64,000 nucleotides of DNA from Paraburkholderia hospita (lineage in GTDB: Bacteria; Pseudomonadota; Gammaproteobacteria; Burkholderiales; Burkholderiaceae), in NCBI RefSeq assembly GCF_002902965.1, contig NZ_CP026106.1:744001-808000 (forward strand), read 5' to 3'. Position numbers and translations under genes: made by a program. The notes below the pieces were generated by a model, which saw only the letters and a list, made by a program, of their open reading frames with translations, was not told where the DNA came from and made no database searches. Shown here piece after piece: positions 36,615 to 46,173 of this stretch (positions are counted from its first letter, which is position 1; the number at the start of each line of letters is the position of its first letter).

Positions 36615-37751
36615 ATGAAATCCGCGCTTCGCGGCGCCGCATGTGCGGCGTTGTGCCTTTGTGGAAATAGTTATGCGCAAAGTTCCGTCACGCTCTATGG
36701 CGTGCTGGATGACGGCTTGAATTACACCAGTAATTCGGGTGGACACCATGCCTTCGCCATGGTGAGTGGCGATACGGCGGAAACCAGTTTTGGCCTGAAG
36801 GGCAGCGAAGATCTGGGCGGCGGACTCAGTGCGATCTTTACCCTCGAAAGTGGCGTCAATCTGAATAGCGGTCAGCTTAACGAAGGCGGCCGCCTGTTCG
36901 GGAGACAGGCATTCGTTGGCCTCGCGTCGACATCCGCAGGCACGCTCACGCTCGGCCGGCAGTACGATGCGACCGTCGACATGTGGAGCCCGTTCACCGC
37001 CGCAGGAAACTCGATTGGCGATCTGGCGGCCCATCCGTTCGACAATGACAATGCGGATTACGATTTCCGGCTTGGCAACTCCGTCAAGTACGTCTCCCCG
37101 ACACTGTATGGTTTTCAGCTGGAAGGCGTGTACGGCTTCAGCAACACGACCAACTTCTCCGCGAATCGCGCCTACAGCGCAGGGCTGACTTATAGCGCTG
37201 GCCCGCTTTCCCTTGCGGTCGCCTACCTGCATCTGAACGGAGTCGGTACTACGGCGGACGGGGCGGTTTCCTCCGACGCCGTGTTCGTCGCGCCGAAGCA
37301 GCAGAATATCGATGCCGGCGTGAAATGGACGTTCTCCGAAAACGCCAATGTATCGCTCGCGTATTCGCACGTCGACGTGACTTCACCCGCCGCAAACGCG
37401 TATGCGCCGAACATCGGAACGCAGACGTGGACGTCGTGGAAATTCGATAACGTCGAGATCAACGGGCAGTATTACTTCATGCCGGACCTCTCGCTGACGG
37501 GCGCCTACACGTTCACGCATGGACGGCTTGAATCCGACGCGGGAAGCGACAGCCCGAACTGGCATCAGGTCGCGCTCATGCTGAACTACAGCCTCAGCAA
37601 GCGAACCTCGGTTTACCTCCAGGGCGCATGGCAACATACCAACGCAAGCACGGGAACGGATCTCGATGCCGCGCATATCATTGGTTCGAACGGCCTGTCC
37701 TCGTCGGGAAATCAGGTGGTCGCCCGAATCGGCTTGTCGCAGAAGTTCTAG
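36615..37751 (+). CDS. Gram-negative porin (OmpC/Burkholderia type)
   Basis: 378 residues with a signal peptide (MKSALRGAACAALCLCGNSYA, cleavage before QSSVTLYG). Mature start SSVTLYGVLDDGLNY, followed by FGLKGSEDLGGGLSAIFTLE, FGRQAFVGLAS and ending VARIGLSQKF with the usual C-terminal phenylalanine for outer-membrane insertion. A 16-strand trimeric diffusion porin. GAGGAG lies eight bases before ATG 36615. It may permit entry of methylated amines or osmolytes handled by the adjacent operon; that is inference from location. Confidence 0.92.
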   Translation: MKSALRGAACAALCLCGNSYAQSSVTLYGVLDDGLNYTSNSGGHHAFAMVSGDTAETSFGLKGSEDLGGGLSAIFTLESGVNLNSGQLNEGGRLFGRQAFVGLASTSAGTLTLGRQYDATVDMWSPFTAAGNSIGDLAAHPFDNDNADYDFRLGNSVKYVSPTLYGFQLEGVYGFSNTTNFSANRAYSAGLTYSAGPLSLAVAYLHLNGVGTTADGAVSSDAVFVAPKQQNIDAGVKWTFSENANVSLAYSHVDVTSPAANAYAPNIGTQTWTSWKFDNVEINGQYYFMPDLSLTGAYTFTHGRLESDAGSDSPNWHQVALMLNYSLSKRTSVYLQGAWQHTNASTGTDLDAAHIIGSNGLSSSGNQVVARIGLSQKF

Positions 37752-37763
37752 CCTGGCAGCCGC

Positions 37764-39575
37764 TCAACGACTGGTTGCGCCACTGACGCCGCGTGCCTTA
37801 TGAGCGGCCAGCGCGGCGGGCACGAAGTTCAATACCACACGCGAGCCCTGTTCGGCCGGCTTCAGTTCGAGCCGTCCGCCGAGGCTGCGGGCGCGCTCCC
37901 GCATGATCGCGAGGCCGTAGTGATGTTCATCGCCCTGGGTGCGGTCGATACCCCGGCCGTCGTCGTCGATCGACACGGTCATCGAGTGGCCGTCCGACAT
38001 CAGTTGCACCTGGGCCGTCGTGGCGCGCGCATGGCGGATCACGTTGGTCAGCGCTTCCCGCACGATCTGCGCGACGTGCATCTCTTCATTGACCGTGAGG
38101 CGCATGCGCGGCACACGGTTGTCAATCGAGATTTGTACCTCGCTGCGCGAGCCGAATTCTTCGGCGAGATCTTCGAGCGTGGAAGCGAGGCCGTGCGCAT
38201 GCATCGGCGAGCGGAAAGTGGTGAGCAGTTCGCGTAGCTGCCGATAAGCGCTGTCGATGCCTTCGCGGATGCCTTGCGCGATTTCGGCGATGTCGCTCTG
38301 CGAGAGTTCGGGCGGCAGCACGGCTTGCAGGCGGGCAAGCTGGATCTTCATGTACGACAGCGATTGCGCGAGCGAGTCATGCAGTTCACGCGCAATGGAA
38401 TTGCGTTCCTCGAAGAGCGCCATGCGCCGGTCGCGCACGTCGCGGCTGACGTTCGAGATCGCATGCGCCAGCACGCTGGCAATCGTTTCCAGCAGATACA
38501 GGTGGCGTTGCTCGAAGTGCGTGTCCGGCTCGCCTTCCGCGATGAGCACGCCATAGGTGGCGAGCGGCACGCGCACTGGCGCGGCCAGCACACGCGGTGG
38601 TACTTCGCCGTCATCAAGAGGCGAAAACGTGTGGGTGCCGACGAGCGTCATCAGTTCACTCGTGACGCGTGCGCGCACGATGGACGGCACATCGCCGTTC
38701 GGGGAAACGACGGAATCGACATCGAGTAGCTGGGCGGTCGATTCCGTCATCACCAGCGCAATGCGCTTCACCCGCAGGACGCCGACGAGTCGTTGCAGCA
38801 GGGCTTCGAGCGTGCGGCCCGAGGGCTCTTCTTCGGCAAGCTGTGCGCAGATGTGATGGAGCAGTTCGAGCGACTGGTCGGCGAAGGCAATGTAGTCTTC
38901 GACGATCCGTTTGAGCTGGGTCGACTCATCCTGCTCGGTGCGCAGCCGGACGGCGAGCTGCGCCTGGAGCTTGAGCAGGCGGTCTATTTCATCGCGGCCT
39001 TGCGGTACCGTCTGCCCGGTTTCCGCCAGCGCCCGCAAGGCCGCGTGCGGCCGCGTGACGAGCGCGCGGCGCGCGCCCCATGCAAGCGACACCACGCCGA
39101 AGATCAGCAGGAAAGCCGTACAGGCCTGTAGCAACCCGAGTACGGCCGAATGCACCTGGGCCTGGTAAGCGACCTGGACGCGCAGTGCTTTGAGTGCCGC
39201 GAGCGTTTTGGCGGGCTCGGTGTCGGGCGCAGCCGGTACTGTCGAGGCGGGCAACAGCGTCGCGATTTCAGGGGTAGGCGCGCCGCGTTGCCTCCAGTCG
39301 TTCAGTAGCGTATCGTTGCGGACAAGCGAATCGGCCAGCTCAGTCAGCGCATTTGCCGTGTCTTGCGAGCGTGTCTGCAGTGTCGCTGCCGTGGTCCGCA
39401 ATCTCACGGCTTCGTCGAGTGAGAACAGAGTCTGCCGGAAGCCTTCATATCCTCCCTTCTGCATGAACGCGCTTACGTAGAGCAGCGCAATCAGGGCGAC
39501 GATGCAGGCGAGCAGCGAGCAGACCTTCGCGTAGAGCGGATAGCGGTGAACGGTCGCGGACTGGTCGGTAGTCAT
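37764..39575 (-). CDS. NarX-type sensor histidine kinase
   Basis: 603 residues. Two membrane segments (about 16-38 and 147-169) flank a short periplasmic helical domain, as in NarX. A cytoplasmic GAF-like region follows, then a HisKA_3 dimerisation domain (RNSIARELHDSLAQSLSYM, phospho-histidine near residue 397), and an HATPase domain with REALTNVIRHA (N box) and IDDDGRGID (G1 box). No NarX P-box for nitrate is evident in the periplasmic part. No partner gene adjacent; the only NarL-type regulator here is at 21525. Divergent from the PAS protein by 66 bases. Confidence 0.88.
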   Translation of the reverse strand: MTTDQSATVHRYPLYAKVCSLLACIVALIALLYVSAFMQKGGYEGFRQTLFSLDEAVRLRTTAATLQTRSQDTANALTELADSLVRNDTLLNDWRQRGAPTPEIATLLPASTVPAAPDTEPAKTLAALKALRVQVAYQAQVHSAVLGLLQACTAFLLIFGVVSLAWGARRALVTRPHAALRALAETGQTVPQGRDEIDRLLKLQAQLAVRLRTEQDESTQLKRIVEDYIAFADQSLELLHHICAQLAEEEPSGRTLEALLQRLVGVLRVKRIALVMTESTAQLLDVDSVVSPNGDVPSIVRARVTSELMTLVGTHTFSPLDDGEVPPRVLAAPVRVPLATYGVLIAEGEPDTHFEQRHLYLLETIASVLAHAISNVSRDVRDRRMALFEERNSIARELHDSLAQSLSYMKIQLARLQAVLPPELSQSDIAEIAQGIREGIDSAYRQLRELLTTFRSPMHAHGLASTLEDLAEEFGSRSEVQISIDNRVPRMRLTVNEEMHVAQIVREALTNVIRHARATTAQVQLMSDGHSMTVSIDDDGRGIDRTQGDEHHYGLAIMRERARSLGGRLELKPAEQGSRVVLNFVPAALAAHKARGVSGATSR

Positions 39576-39641
39576 TGGCAGATGAAGTAGTAGAGCGCAG
39601 CGCTTACGATCAGTGATCCTGTTTTTCGAAGCGAGAACGTC

Positions 39642-41522
39642 ATGTCGGTTTATCTGTTCGCCACGGTTTTGTTGGCTGCGGTAGCTGCATTGGTGATTCC
39701 CAGACTTGGCTACAGTCCCGGCAGCAGTGATCTATTGTATGTCTCGATTGGGCTGGCAGGGGGGCTTGCGGCATTTCTGCTCTTCATGGCGTACGGCGCA
39801 CGCCGTACAGCGCCGCGCGCCGCGCGCGCGCGCCAGTCGCCCGAACTGGGCGCTTTTGCCGCCAACCTCTCCACACCCGCCGTGCTGCTCGATAACGACG
39901 CGCTCGTGTTCGTCAACAGCGCGTTTCTCAAACATGCCCACTGGGAGTCGTACGCGGACGAAATTGTTGGCATGCCGTTTAGCAATCTCGTACATCCGCA
40001 ATCGTTACTCGATCTGACCGCGTTGCTCACGCAATCGCGCGATGGTGAGGAGCGCACCTCGGGTTCTCTGCGGATCGCCTATGGCGACGGCAGTTTTCGC
40101 TTGCATCCCGTCACGGCGCTGCGCGCACGCGGTTCGCGGATGACGCTCCTGCAGTTTCCCGCTCCGTATTTGAGCGCGGACGCGCAGCGTAGCGAAGTGC
40201 AACTCCTGCACCACTGCCAGGAAGCCGTTCTGCAATTGCCTCAAGCGCTGTTTCGTGTCGACCGCGAGTTGCGTCTGGTCTTTTCTAATCCCGCGTGGCG
40301 CAGTCTCGTGCGTGCCGTTGGCAGCGACGCGGAGCTCAAGCTGTTCTCGTCGTATTTTCACCCGGAAGACGCTGAGACATTGAACGCACGCGTGAAAGTA
40401 TTGCTCGATGGTCACCTGAGCGAACTGGTGACGGAAGCGCGGCTCATCCGCGCTGACAATACGACGGCTCACGTCGAACTGCGCTGCCACGCCGTGACCA
40501 ATGACGAAGGCATTCTGGTCGGCGCCGTCGGTCTCGCGACGGATATCTCGAACCGGCGGCGCAACGAAGATGCACTGCGCGCAAGCCGGCGCAGCCTGCG
40601 CACGCTGCTGTCCAATCTGCGCGCGATGATCTATCGCGGCCAGAACAACCGCGACTGGTCGATGGAGTTCGTCAGTGAAGGGTGCTTTGAACTGACCGGC
40701 TATGAGGCGATCGAGCTGATCGACGAAAGCCGGATCACATTCCGCTCGCTGATTCACCCGGACGACCGCGAGTTCGTCTGGAATGAGGTGCGGGCTCGCG
40801 TCCTGGCTCGCGAACCGTATGAGCTGACCTACCGGATCGTGGACCGTTCGGGACAGACCAAATGGGTTTGGGATCAGGGCTGCGGTGTCTATTCGGCACG
40901 CGACGAACTGATGGGGCTGGAAGGGTTCATTGTCGAAGTCGCGCGCAGGCAGATGGTCGAAGAAAACGCCAACCGGCGCTTGACGTTCGAGCACTCGACG
41001 GGGCTCACCAGCGTGTCGATGCTCATCGACCGGATGGAGTTTTCCGCGGCCATTTCGTTGCGAACCACGCTGCCCTGTGCAATTTTCGCGATCAACGTCG
41101 GCGAACTCGAACAGGTGGCGACGCGCTTTGGCCAGGACTACGCCGATCGGGTGCTGATCGAATTCGGCAGGCGGCTCGAGGTGACACAAGGGCAACTCAA
41201 CTGCGCAGCGCTGCTCGACCCGCACGTGTTCGTGGTGCTGGTCGTCGATTTCAGCGCGGACGCGCTCGGCTGGTGCGGCAACGCGCAACCATTGGCGCAG
41301 CGCATGACGACCAGCCCGGACGCGGCGCTGGATGAACTCCGGGACAATCTTCGGAGATTGATCGAGGCGCCCGTTCGGGTGGAGGGCCATGAGTTCCGGG
41401 TTTCAACGCGTGTGGGCTGCGCATCGATTGGCGACGGCACGATCGACCCGAAGAAAGTGCTTGATCACGTACTGGCCGCTTCAGGCTGGGAAGTCGGTGG
41501 CGAGGCGGGCGCAGACAAGTGA
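39642..41522 (+). CDS. PAS-PAS protein with degenerate GGDEF domain
   Basis: 626 residues. Two N-terminal hydrophobic segments (residues 1-20 and about 28-48) anchor it. PAS modules are visible (LDNDALVFVNSAF; VDRELRLVFSNPAWRSLVR; a PAS-PAC with FVSEGCFELTGYEAIEL and YRIVDRSGQTKWVWDQGCGVYS). The C-terminal part aligns with diguanylate cyclases (TGLTSVSMLIDRM, then AIFAINVGELEQVATRFGQDYADRVL), but the GGDEF motif is replaced by a LDPHVF-like sequence, so cyclic-di-GMP synthesis is unlikely. It could act as a sensor, perhaps with the divergent kinase gene. Confidence 0.8.
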   Translation: MSVYLFATVLLAAVAALVIPRLGYSPGSSDLLYVSIGLAGGLAAFLLFMAYGARRTAPRAARARQSPELGAFAANLSTPAVLLDNDALVFVNSAFLKHAHWESYADEIVGMPFSNLVHPQSLLDLTALLTQSRDGEERTSGSLRIAYGDGSFRLHPVTALRARGSRMTLLQFPAPYLSADAQRSEVQLLHHCQEAVLQLPQALFRVDRELRLVFSNPAWRSLVRAVGSDAELKLFSSYFHPEDAETLNARVKVLLDGHLSELVTEARLIRADNTTAHVELRCHAVTNDEGILVGAVGLATDISNRRRNEDALRASRRSLRTLLSNLRAMIYRGQNNRDWSMEFVSEGCFELTGYEAIELIDESRITFRSLIHPDDREFVWNEVRARVLAREPYELTYRIVDRSGQTKWVWDQGCGVYSARDELMGLEGFIVEVARRQMVEENANRRLTFEHSTGLTSVSMLIDRMEFSAAISLRTTLPCAIFAINVGELEQVATRFGQDYADRVLIEFGRRLEVTQGQLNCAALLDPHVFVVLVVDFSADALGWCGNAQPLAQRMTTSPDAALDELRDNLRRLIEAPVRVEGHEFRVSTRVGCASIGDGTIDPKKVLDHVLAASGWEVGGEAGADK

Positions 41523-41531
41523 GCGCTGCAT

Positions 41532-42020
41532 TCAGAGGTGACTGGCACAGTCCCGCTCGCCCAACAGCGCGAGCACGGGCTCGAGCGAACGGTCCGGCAT
41601 GCCTTGCGCTTCAAGGCGGGCAAATTCGAGCAACGCGCGTTCATGACTCGCCAGTGCCGTCAATATCGCGGCGTCCTCGTCCGTGCTGTTGCGTTCCATC
41701 TCGTCGTAAAGCGTAACGAATCGCCCGATCTCCACGATAAACCACGCGATGAACGCGGGCCACGGCTGCCCGGCGTGTTGCCGGGCAAGCCGGATTCCCT
41801 TTTCACGTTGAGCCGCTTCATCGATCCCCGTGATGCCAAGACGGGCGATCAGAGGCGTCATGCGCATGCGCGTCTGATATTCGAGCTGTGCCATGACGGC
41901 AAGCTTGCGCTGTCTGTCCGGGGCCACTGCGTCGCGGGCCATCGCGGCGAACCATGCTTCTCCATAGAGTTCGCCTTCGAAGGCCGCCTTGATTCTGGCT
42001 ATATATTCGGTTCTGTTCAC
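41532..42020 (-). CDS. Conserved hypothetical, all-helical (ferritin-like character)
   Basis: 162 residues from GTG 42020, placed six bases after GAGG; an in-frame GTG at 42032 lacks a ribosome binding site. The sequence is almost wholly helical with spaced glutamates and histidines (FEGELYGEAWF, QLEYQTRMRM, FIVEIGRFVTLYDEMERN, ASHERALLEFARLE) that suggest a four-helix, ferritin- or rubrerythrin-like bundle; the E-x-x-H spacing for a diiron centre appears only as SHER near the end. No function assigned. Ends 10 bases from the convergent PAS gene and starts 38 bases after the permease stop on the same strand, so it likely shares the permease transcript. Confidence 0.6.
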   Translation of the reverse strand: MNRTEYIARIKAAFEGELYGEAWFAAMARDAVAPDRQRKLAVMAQLEYQTRMRMTPLIARLGITGIDEAAQREKGIRLARQHAGQPWPAFIAWFIVEIGRFVTLYDEMERNSTDEDAAILTALASHERALLEFARLEAQGMPDRSLEPVLALLGERDCASHL

Positions 42021-42057
42021 GCACGACCTCACAGGTAGACACCGGACGGGACATCCA

Positions 42058-43698
42058 TTACGCCGGAAACACGGCGAAGTGGTGCGACAGCCAGATCACG
42101 AGCACGGCTACGACGAGCGTCAGATAGGGGAGCAAGCCGGCGCGCCGCTTCGTCGCGCCGTCGTCGGACTTCAGTTCCATGTCGTCCAGCATCGCGTCCG
42201 GGAAGCGGCCCTTGTCCTGCACATAGTGCCGGAAGATGAAGACGGGGATGATCAGCGCGATTGCCACCAGACCATTACGCAACGTGCCCGGCCCCCAGAT
42301 ATCCGCGCCTGCGCCAATGCACACCAGATCGATGAACCCGCACAGAGCGCCGAGTGCCAGCAGCCAGTTCGGGCATTTGAACGGACGTGCCCAGTTCGGA
42401 CGGTCGAGCCGGTGAATCCAGCCGGCCTGAAGGTTCAGGAAAACAAACCCGAAGTAGCAGACATTGGACATGGCCAGTACCGCGACATTGTCCGACATCA
42501 TCAGCAGAATCAGGTTGAAGCACAGGTCGGTCCACATCGCGCGCGTCGGTGCGCCGTGTTCGTTCACGTGCGACAGGTAGCGCGGCAGCCAGCCGTCAAC
42601 GGATGCCTGATACAGCGTGCGGGAGGAGCCCATCATCGACGTCATCACCGACAGCAACAGCGTGAACACGAGCATGACGACGATCAGGTAGAAGATCGTC
42701 GCGCCGCCGCCGATGATTCTCGCCATGGCCGCCGCGACACCCGTGCCGTCATAGATGTCGGGTGCGAGCAGGCCCTTGAGTCCCATGGCGCCCTGGAACG
42801 ACAGCGGCACGAGGATATACACCGCGAGGCACAGCAAGCCGGAATAGAAGATCGCCTTGAACGTGTCCGTTTTAGGGTTCTTGAATTCACGCGTATAGCA
42901 GACGGCCGTTTCGAAACCATAAGTCGACCAGCCCGCGACAAAGAGCCCGCCGATCATCAGCGTTACGCCCGCCGTATTCCATGTTCCCGGCACGACGTTG
43001 CCCTTGGCGTCATGCGCAAGCGGCAGCAGCGGAAACCAGTTGCTCATATGCACGCTGCCCGTGATCAACGGCTCGAGGCCAAACACGGTCAACGGAACGA
43101 GGGCGGCAATGCCCATGTACTTTTGCAGTTTGGCGGCGCGTTCCGCGCCGTGATGCTGAACGAAGAATGTCAGCAGCAGGAGTGCTGCACCAAGGATGAA
43201 AGTCGAGTTGATGCGAAGATTCAGGCCCTCCTTGATGAAGTCGAGCTTCAGCAGGGTATACGACCACGTGTTGATCGCGGCGTCTGCGGGAAAGAGTGTC
43301 GAGAGAACATAGCTTGCGCCGAGACCCGTACCGAGTGCGAGCACGGGCGACCACGCAAACCAGTTGCACCACACGGAGACGGGCGCGAGAAACTTCGAAT
43401 AGCGCACCCATGCAATCGCGCCATAGATTGACGCGCCACCCGATTTATGAGGAAAGAGCCCGGAAATTTCGGCATACGTGAAGCACTGAATGAACCCGAT
43501 GGTGATGGACGCGATCCAGATGATCCACGCTGGCTGGCCGACGGTCGCGGCAATGGCGCCCAGCGTAAAAAGAACAAAGGCCGGCGAGCCGCTCGCTACC
43601 CAGAAGGCGTCCTTCCACGTCAGCGAACGCTTGAGGGTTGACCGCACGCCGTCGTCGGACAGTCCCTCCAGGCGGTGAATTTCTTCGGTTGCACTCAA
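42058..43698 (-). CDS. APC-family amine/amino acid permease, copy 2 (TTG start)
   Basis: 546 residues if translation begins at TTG 43698, which has an excellent AAGGAGA seven bases upstream; an ATG-type alternative at 43719 has none. About 12-14 membrane segments. Strongly similar to the permease at 34189-35868 over its whole length. It lies downstream of the second GcvT-like gene, so each GcvT-like copy has its own permease, pointing to duplication and divergence for two related methylated substrates. Substrate unknown. Confidence 0.83.
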   Translation of the reverse strand: MSATEEIHRLEGLSDDGVRSTLKRSLTWKDAFWVASGSPAFVLFTLGAIAATVGQPAWIIWIASITIGFIQCFTYAEISGLFPHKSGGASIYGAIAWVRYSKFLAPVSVWCNWFAWSPVLALGTGLGASYVLSTLFPADAAINTWSYTLLKLDFIKEGLNLRINSTFILGAALLLLTFFVQHHGAERAAKLQKYMGIAALVPLTVFGLEPLITGSVHMSNWFPLLPLAHDAKGNVVPGTWNTAGVTLMIGGLFVAGWSTYGFETAVCYTREFKNPKTDTFKAIFYSGLLCLAVYILVPLSFQGAMGLKGLLAPDIYDGTGVAAAMARIIGGGATIFYLIVVMLVFTLLLSVMTSMMGSSRTLYQASVDGWLPRYLSHVNEHGAPTRAMWTDLCFNLILLMMSDNVAVLAMSNVCYFGFVFLNLQAGWIHRLDRPNWARPFKCPNWLLALGALCGFIDLVCIGAGADIWGPGTLRNGLVAIALIIPVFIFRHYVQDKGRFPDAMLDDMELKSDDGATKRRAGLLPYLTLVVAVLVIWLSHHFAVFPA

Positions 43699-43804
43699 TT
43701 TACGTCTCCTTGAGCACAAACCGGACGGTTGTCACGGTAGTGCTCTTTAGTTTTGAAGATTCAGTTTGCGGCGGGCGGCTGGGTGACGGTTATTGTCAAC
43801 CGGC

Positions 43805-44935
43805 TTACCCAACTGCCGTGCGCTTTTTCTTGTCGGGGTCGTCGAATGGCAGCGCTGCCGCGCTCGCGTGGGCTTCGAGACTGCCTTTTACCTCGAGCGC
43901 AACGCCTTCCCGGGCCTGGGCGACGTTCAGGCGCGCAATGGCGAGTGAACGGCCAGTGAGCCGCGAGTACATGCCGCAGGTGATAACGCCGACCTGTTCG
44001 CCGTTGTGCCACAGCGTGTCGCCAGCAGCCGCAGGGCGCGAGGCGGCGATATCGACGCCATAGATCCGGAAGCGCTCTTTTCCGGCGAGCCGGAAATGTT
44101 CTCGTGCACCACAGAATTCGGTCTTGCCAGGCGAAACAGTAAAGTCGAGACCCAGCTCCCACAAGGTATCGCCCGCTTTTTCGTCCGCGAATGGGTACAT
44201 CTCGGAGTTATCGTAGGGGAAGAAGAGCAGGTAACTCTCGACGCGCAACCAGTCCAACGCAAGGAACGCACACGGAACGATGCCGAATCCAGCGCCCTTT
44301 TGCAGGATGGTGTCCCAGATCAGCGGGGCGTCGGCGGCCTTGCAGAAGATTTCGTAGCCGCGCTCGCCCGTATAGCCGGTGCGCGAGATCATCACGGGCC
44401 GGCCAAAAAGACGTGTTTGCACATGATGAAAGTACGGCAGATCGCGTATGCCGGGCACATGTTCCGCAAGAAACTCAACGGCACGCGGTCCTTGCAACGA
44501 CAGGTCATGCAGGTCATCGTCGAACAGCACAGCGACCTGACGGCCTTGCGCGGAACGCACCAGGCGTTCGTAGCCTGTACCCGCGCCATGCACGACCATG
44601 AACGCGTTGGGACCCGTGCGGTACACGATGCAGTCGTCGACGAACTTGCCCTCCTCGTTGAGGATGGCGGCGTAGGCGGACTTGCCTGGGTAGAGCTTGC
44701 CGATGTCGCGTGTCGTCGCCCAATCGAGCAGGGACTCGGCATGAGGGCCCACGTAGTGCACCTTCTTCAGGCCGGAGACATCCATCAGTCCCGCTCTGGT
44801 GCGGATAGCTTCGTGATGGTCGGCGAGATCCGTGGAGTAGGTCCACGCGGTGCCCATGCCGTTCCAGTCCTCCAGCTGAGAGCCCAACGCGCGATGACGG
44901 TCCGCGAGTGCTGAGATGCGCCATGAATTTGCCAT
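43805..44935 (-). CDS. GcvT-family aminomethyltransferase-like protein, copy 2
   Basis: 376 residues. Shares with the copy at 30366-31478 the blocks RTRAGLMDVSGLKKVHYVGP, DLSLQGPRAVEFL, LFGRPVMISRTGYTGERGYEI and the C-terminal GEQVGVITCGMYSR. A folate-dependent methyl- or methylene-transfer role is inferred. GGAG lies seven bases before the ATG. Followed by the paralogous permease 106 bases downstream. A weak NarL-like site at 45084-45099 lies about 150 bases upstream. Confidence 0.8.
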   Translation of the reverse strand: MANSWRISALADRHRALGSQLEDWNGMGTAWTYSTDLADHHEAIRTRAGLMDVSGLKKVHYVGPHAESLLDWATTRDIGKLYPGKSAYAAILNEEGKFVDDCIVYRTGPNAFMVVHGAGTGYERLVRSAQGRQVAVLFDDDLHDLSLQGPRAVEFLAEHVPGIRDLPYFHHVQTRLFGRPVMISRTGYTGERGYEIFCKAADAPLIWDTILQKGAGFGIVPCAFLALDWLRVESYLLFFPYDNSEMYPFADEKAGDTLWELGLDFTVSPGKTEFCGAREHFRLAGKERFRIYGVDIAASRPAAAGDTLWHNGEQVGVITCGMYSRLTGRSLAIARLNVAQAREGVALEVKGSLEAHASAAALPFDDPDKKKRTAVG

Positions 44936-45181
44936 ATGACACTCCGTGAAATGGACGGTATGAATTGGAGGGGAGTGCGCATCGTGGGAATTCGCGAACA
45001 GGACGAATTGAAGCTACGCAGCATTGTCTCCGTAGGTAAGATCGTTTCCGATCTGGGACAAATGCTCAATCCTGTCGACGGGGTATAACCGGTGAGGTAG
45101 GGCTGTCGTGAAGGGAGTACATTTACCCCTCACGAAGCAATTGGATTCAGGCGGAGAGCGAGGTAGACGTGATGCAGGCGA
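44936..45181. promoter_or_regulatory. Upstream region of the second gcvT-like gene
   Basis: 246 bases separating it from the end of the membrane-protein operon. The reverse strand at 45099-45084 reads TACCTCACCGGTTATA, a degenerate 7-2-7 arrangement (left heptamer good, right poor). An inverted pair AGGGAGTA-CATT-TACCCCT spans 45112-45130. No terminator with T-run is visible for the upstream operon. Confidence 0.35.
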
Positions 45182-45478
45182 TCAGGCAACAGCACGATTT
45201 CGAAACATCTCCCACCGAAATCTCGCGATGAAATACGCGTCCATCACCGCGATGGCGTAGACAAAAAGCCCGCCGGCATGCCGTCCAGCAAAGGACCGTT
45301 CGGGCGCGGCGAGCTGCATCGTGACAAACCCTAACGACAGCATGAAGAACATCATGATCAGCGCGCGCGTCGGCATCCGGTTGATCACCTGGCCCGCGCC
45401 GGGCAATAGGACTGCCGCCACCAGCACGAGATAAGGGTGCAGCGGCCGTCTGCTGCGTGTGGCCTCACGCTTTCCCAT
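45182..45478 (-). CDS. Small membrane protein (TM2/DUF5683-like), end of membrane operon
   Basis: 98 residues from ATG 45478 (GGGAGG upstream). A basic N-terminus (GKREATRSRRPLHPY) precedes three hydrophobic segments (about 17-31, 42-58, 68-84). The motif VLLPGAGQVINRMPTRAL followed by a GLFVYAIAVMDAYFIARF segment is typical of small TM2/DUF5683-like membrane proteins of unknown function. The start lies inside the end of the upstream gene (14-base overlap), so it is translationally coupled in the six-gene operon. Confidence 0.72.
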   Translation of the reverse strand: MGKREATRSRRPLHPYLVLVAAVLLPGAGQVINRMPTRALIMMFFMLSLGFVTMQLAAPERSFAGRHAGGLFVYAIAVMDAYFIARFRWEMFRNRAVA

Positions 45479-46157
45479 GGACACCTCCCTTCATCACATC
45501 GGTACACACATGCATGGCCTGATCCAGCAGCGACTTGACGAGCGCTGCGGGGAGCCGTGCCTCGCGAAACACGGCCCGGCGTAACACCAGATAATCGCCG
45601 CGCTCAGCAGCGTGCGCCTGATAGACCATCCTCACGCCTTGGCGCGTGACGAGCATCTCCTTCGCGCGCGGGTCGGTAAAGAACCGCTTCACGTGAGGAT
45701 CGAGCACGGCAAGCGGAAGTTCCGTTGCAGGTCTGTCGGCTTTGATCGTCATTTGGCGAGGCCACGCATGCGGCGTCATGATCCGAACAGGCAAACCGTC
45801 GGCGGGTGAATAGAATTCCGTGTTCTGCGCGCGCACGAGCAGATCGACGGCACCCGTCATTGGCAGTTTGCGTTTCACCGTGACGAGCAGCCAGAGCGAC
45901 GGCACCTTGCGAAAGGCGACGTCGTCGACGAGCGGCTCGATGTGCACTTCATGCCCGCCATAGCGCCCGGCAAGCGCAGGCCAGGCGACGGCGTCCTGCG
46001 TCAGCCGATGCTGCTCGAAGAGCGCGAGGCACGCATCGAACAGCTTGCCGCGCTCCGCTCGCAGTGCGTTGCGATCGCGCCAGTGCATCAGGCCAAGCGT
46101 GGCGAGAAATAGAACGGCCAGTGCGATGCCCATCAATTGCATGTCGAAGCGCTCCAT
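45465..46157 (-). CDS. Membrane-anchored hypothetical protein
   Basis: 230 residues with a single N-terminal membrane anchor (about residues 6-25, MGIALAVLFLATLGLMHW) and a soluble domain with alternating beta strands (GGHEVHIEPLVDDVAF, LLVTVKRKLPMTGAVDLLVR). No catalytic motif recognised. It follows the permease gene by 16 bases and overlaps the next small gene. A peripheral partner of the transporter complex is a guess. Confidence 0.65.
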   Translation of the reverse strand: MERFDMQLMGIALAVLFLATLGLMHWRDRNALRAERGKLFDACLALFEQHRLTQDAVAWPALAGRYGGHEVHIEPLVDDVAFRKVPSLWLLVTVKRKLPMTGAVDLLVRAQNTEFYSPADGLPVRIMTPHAWPRQMTIKADRPATELPLAVLDPHVKRFFTDPRAKEMLVTRQGVRMVYQAHAAERGDYLVLRRAVFREARLPAALVKSLLDQAMHVCTDVMKGGVHGKA

Positions 46158-46173
46158 GTTGGCGCGGGCCGCA

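Noticed and set aside
41989..43431. Long rightward open frame opposite the copy-2 permease
   Set aside because: High-GC shadow of the permease gene; composition is arginine/histidine rich, without ribosome binding site or family features.
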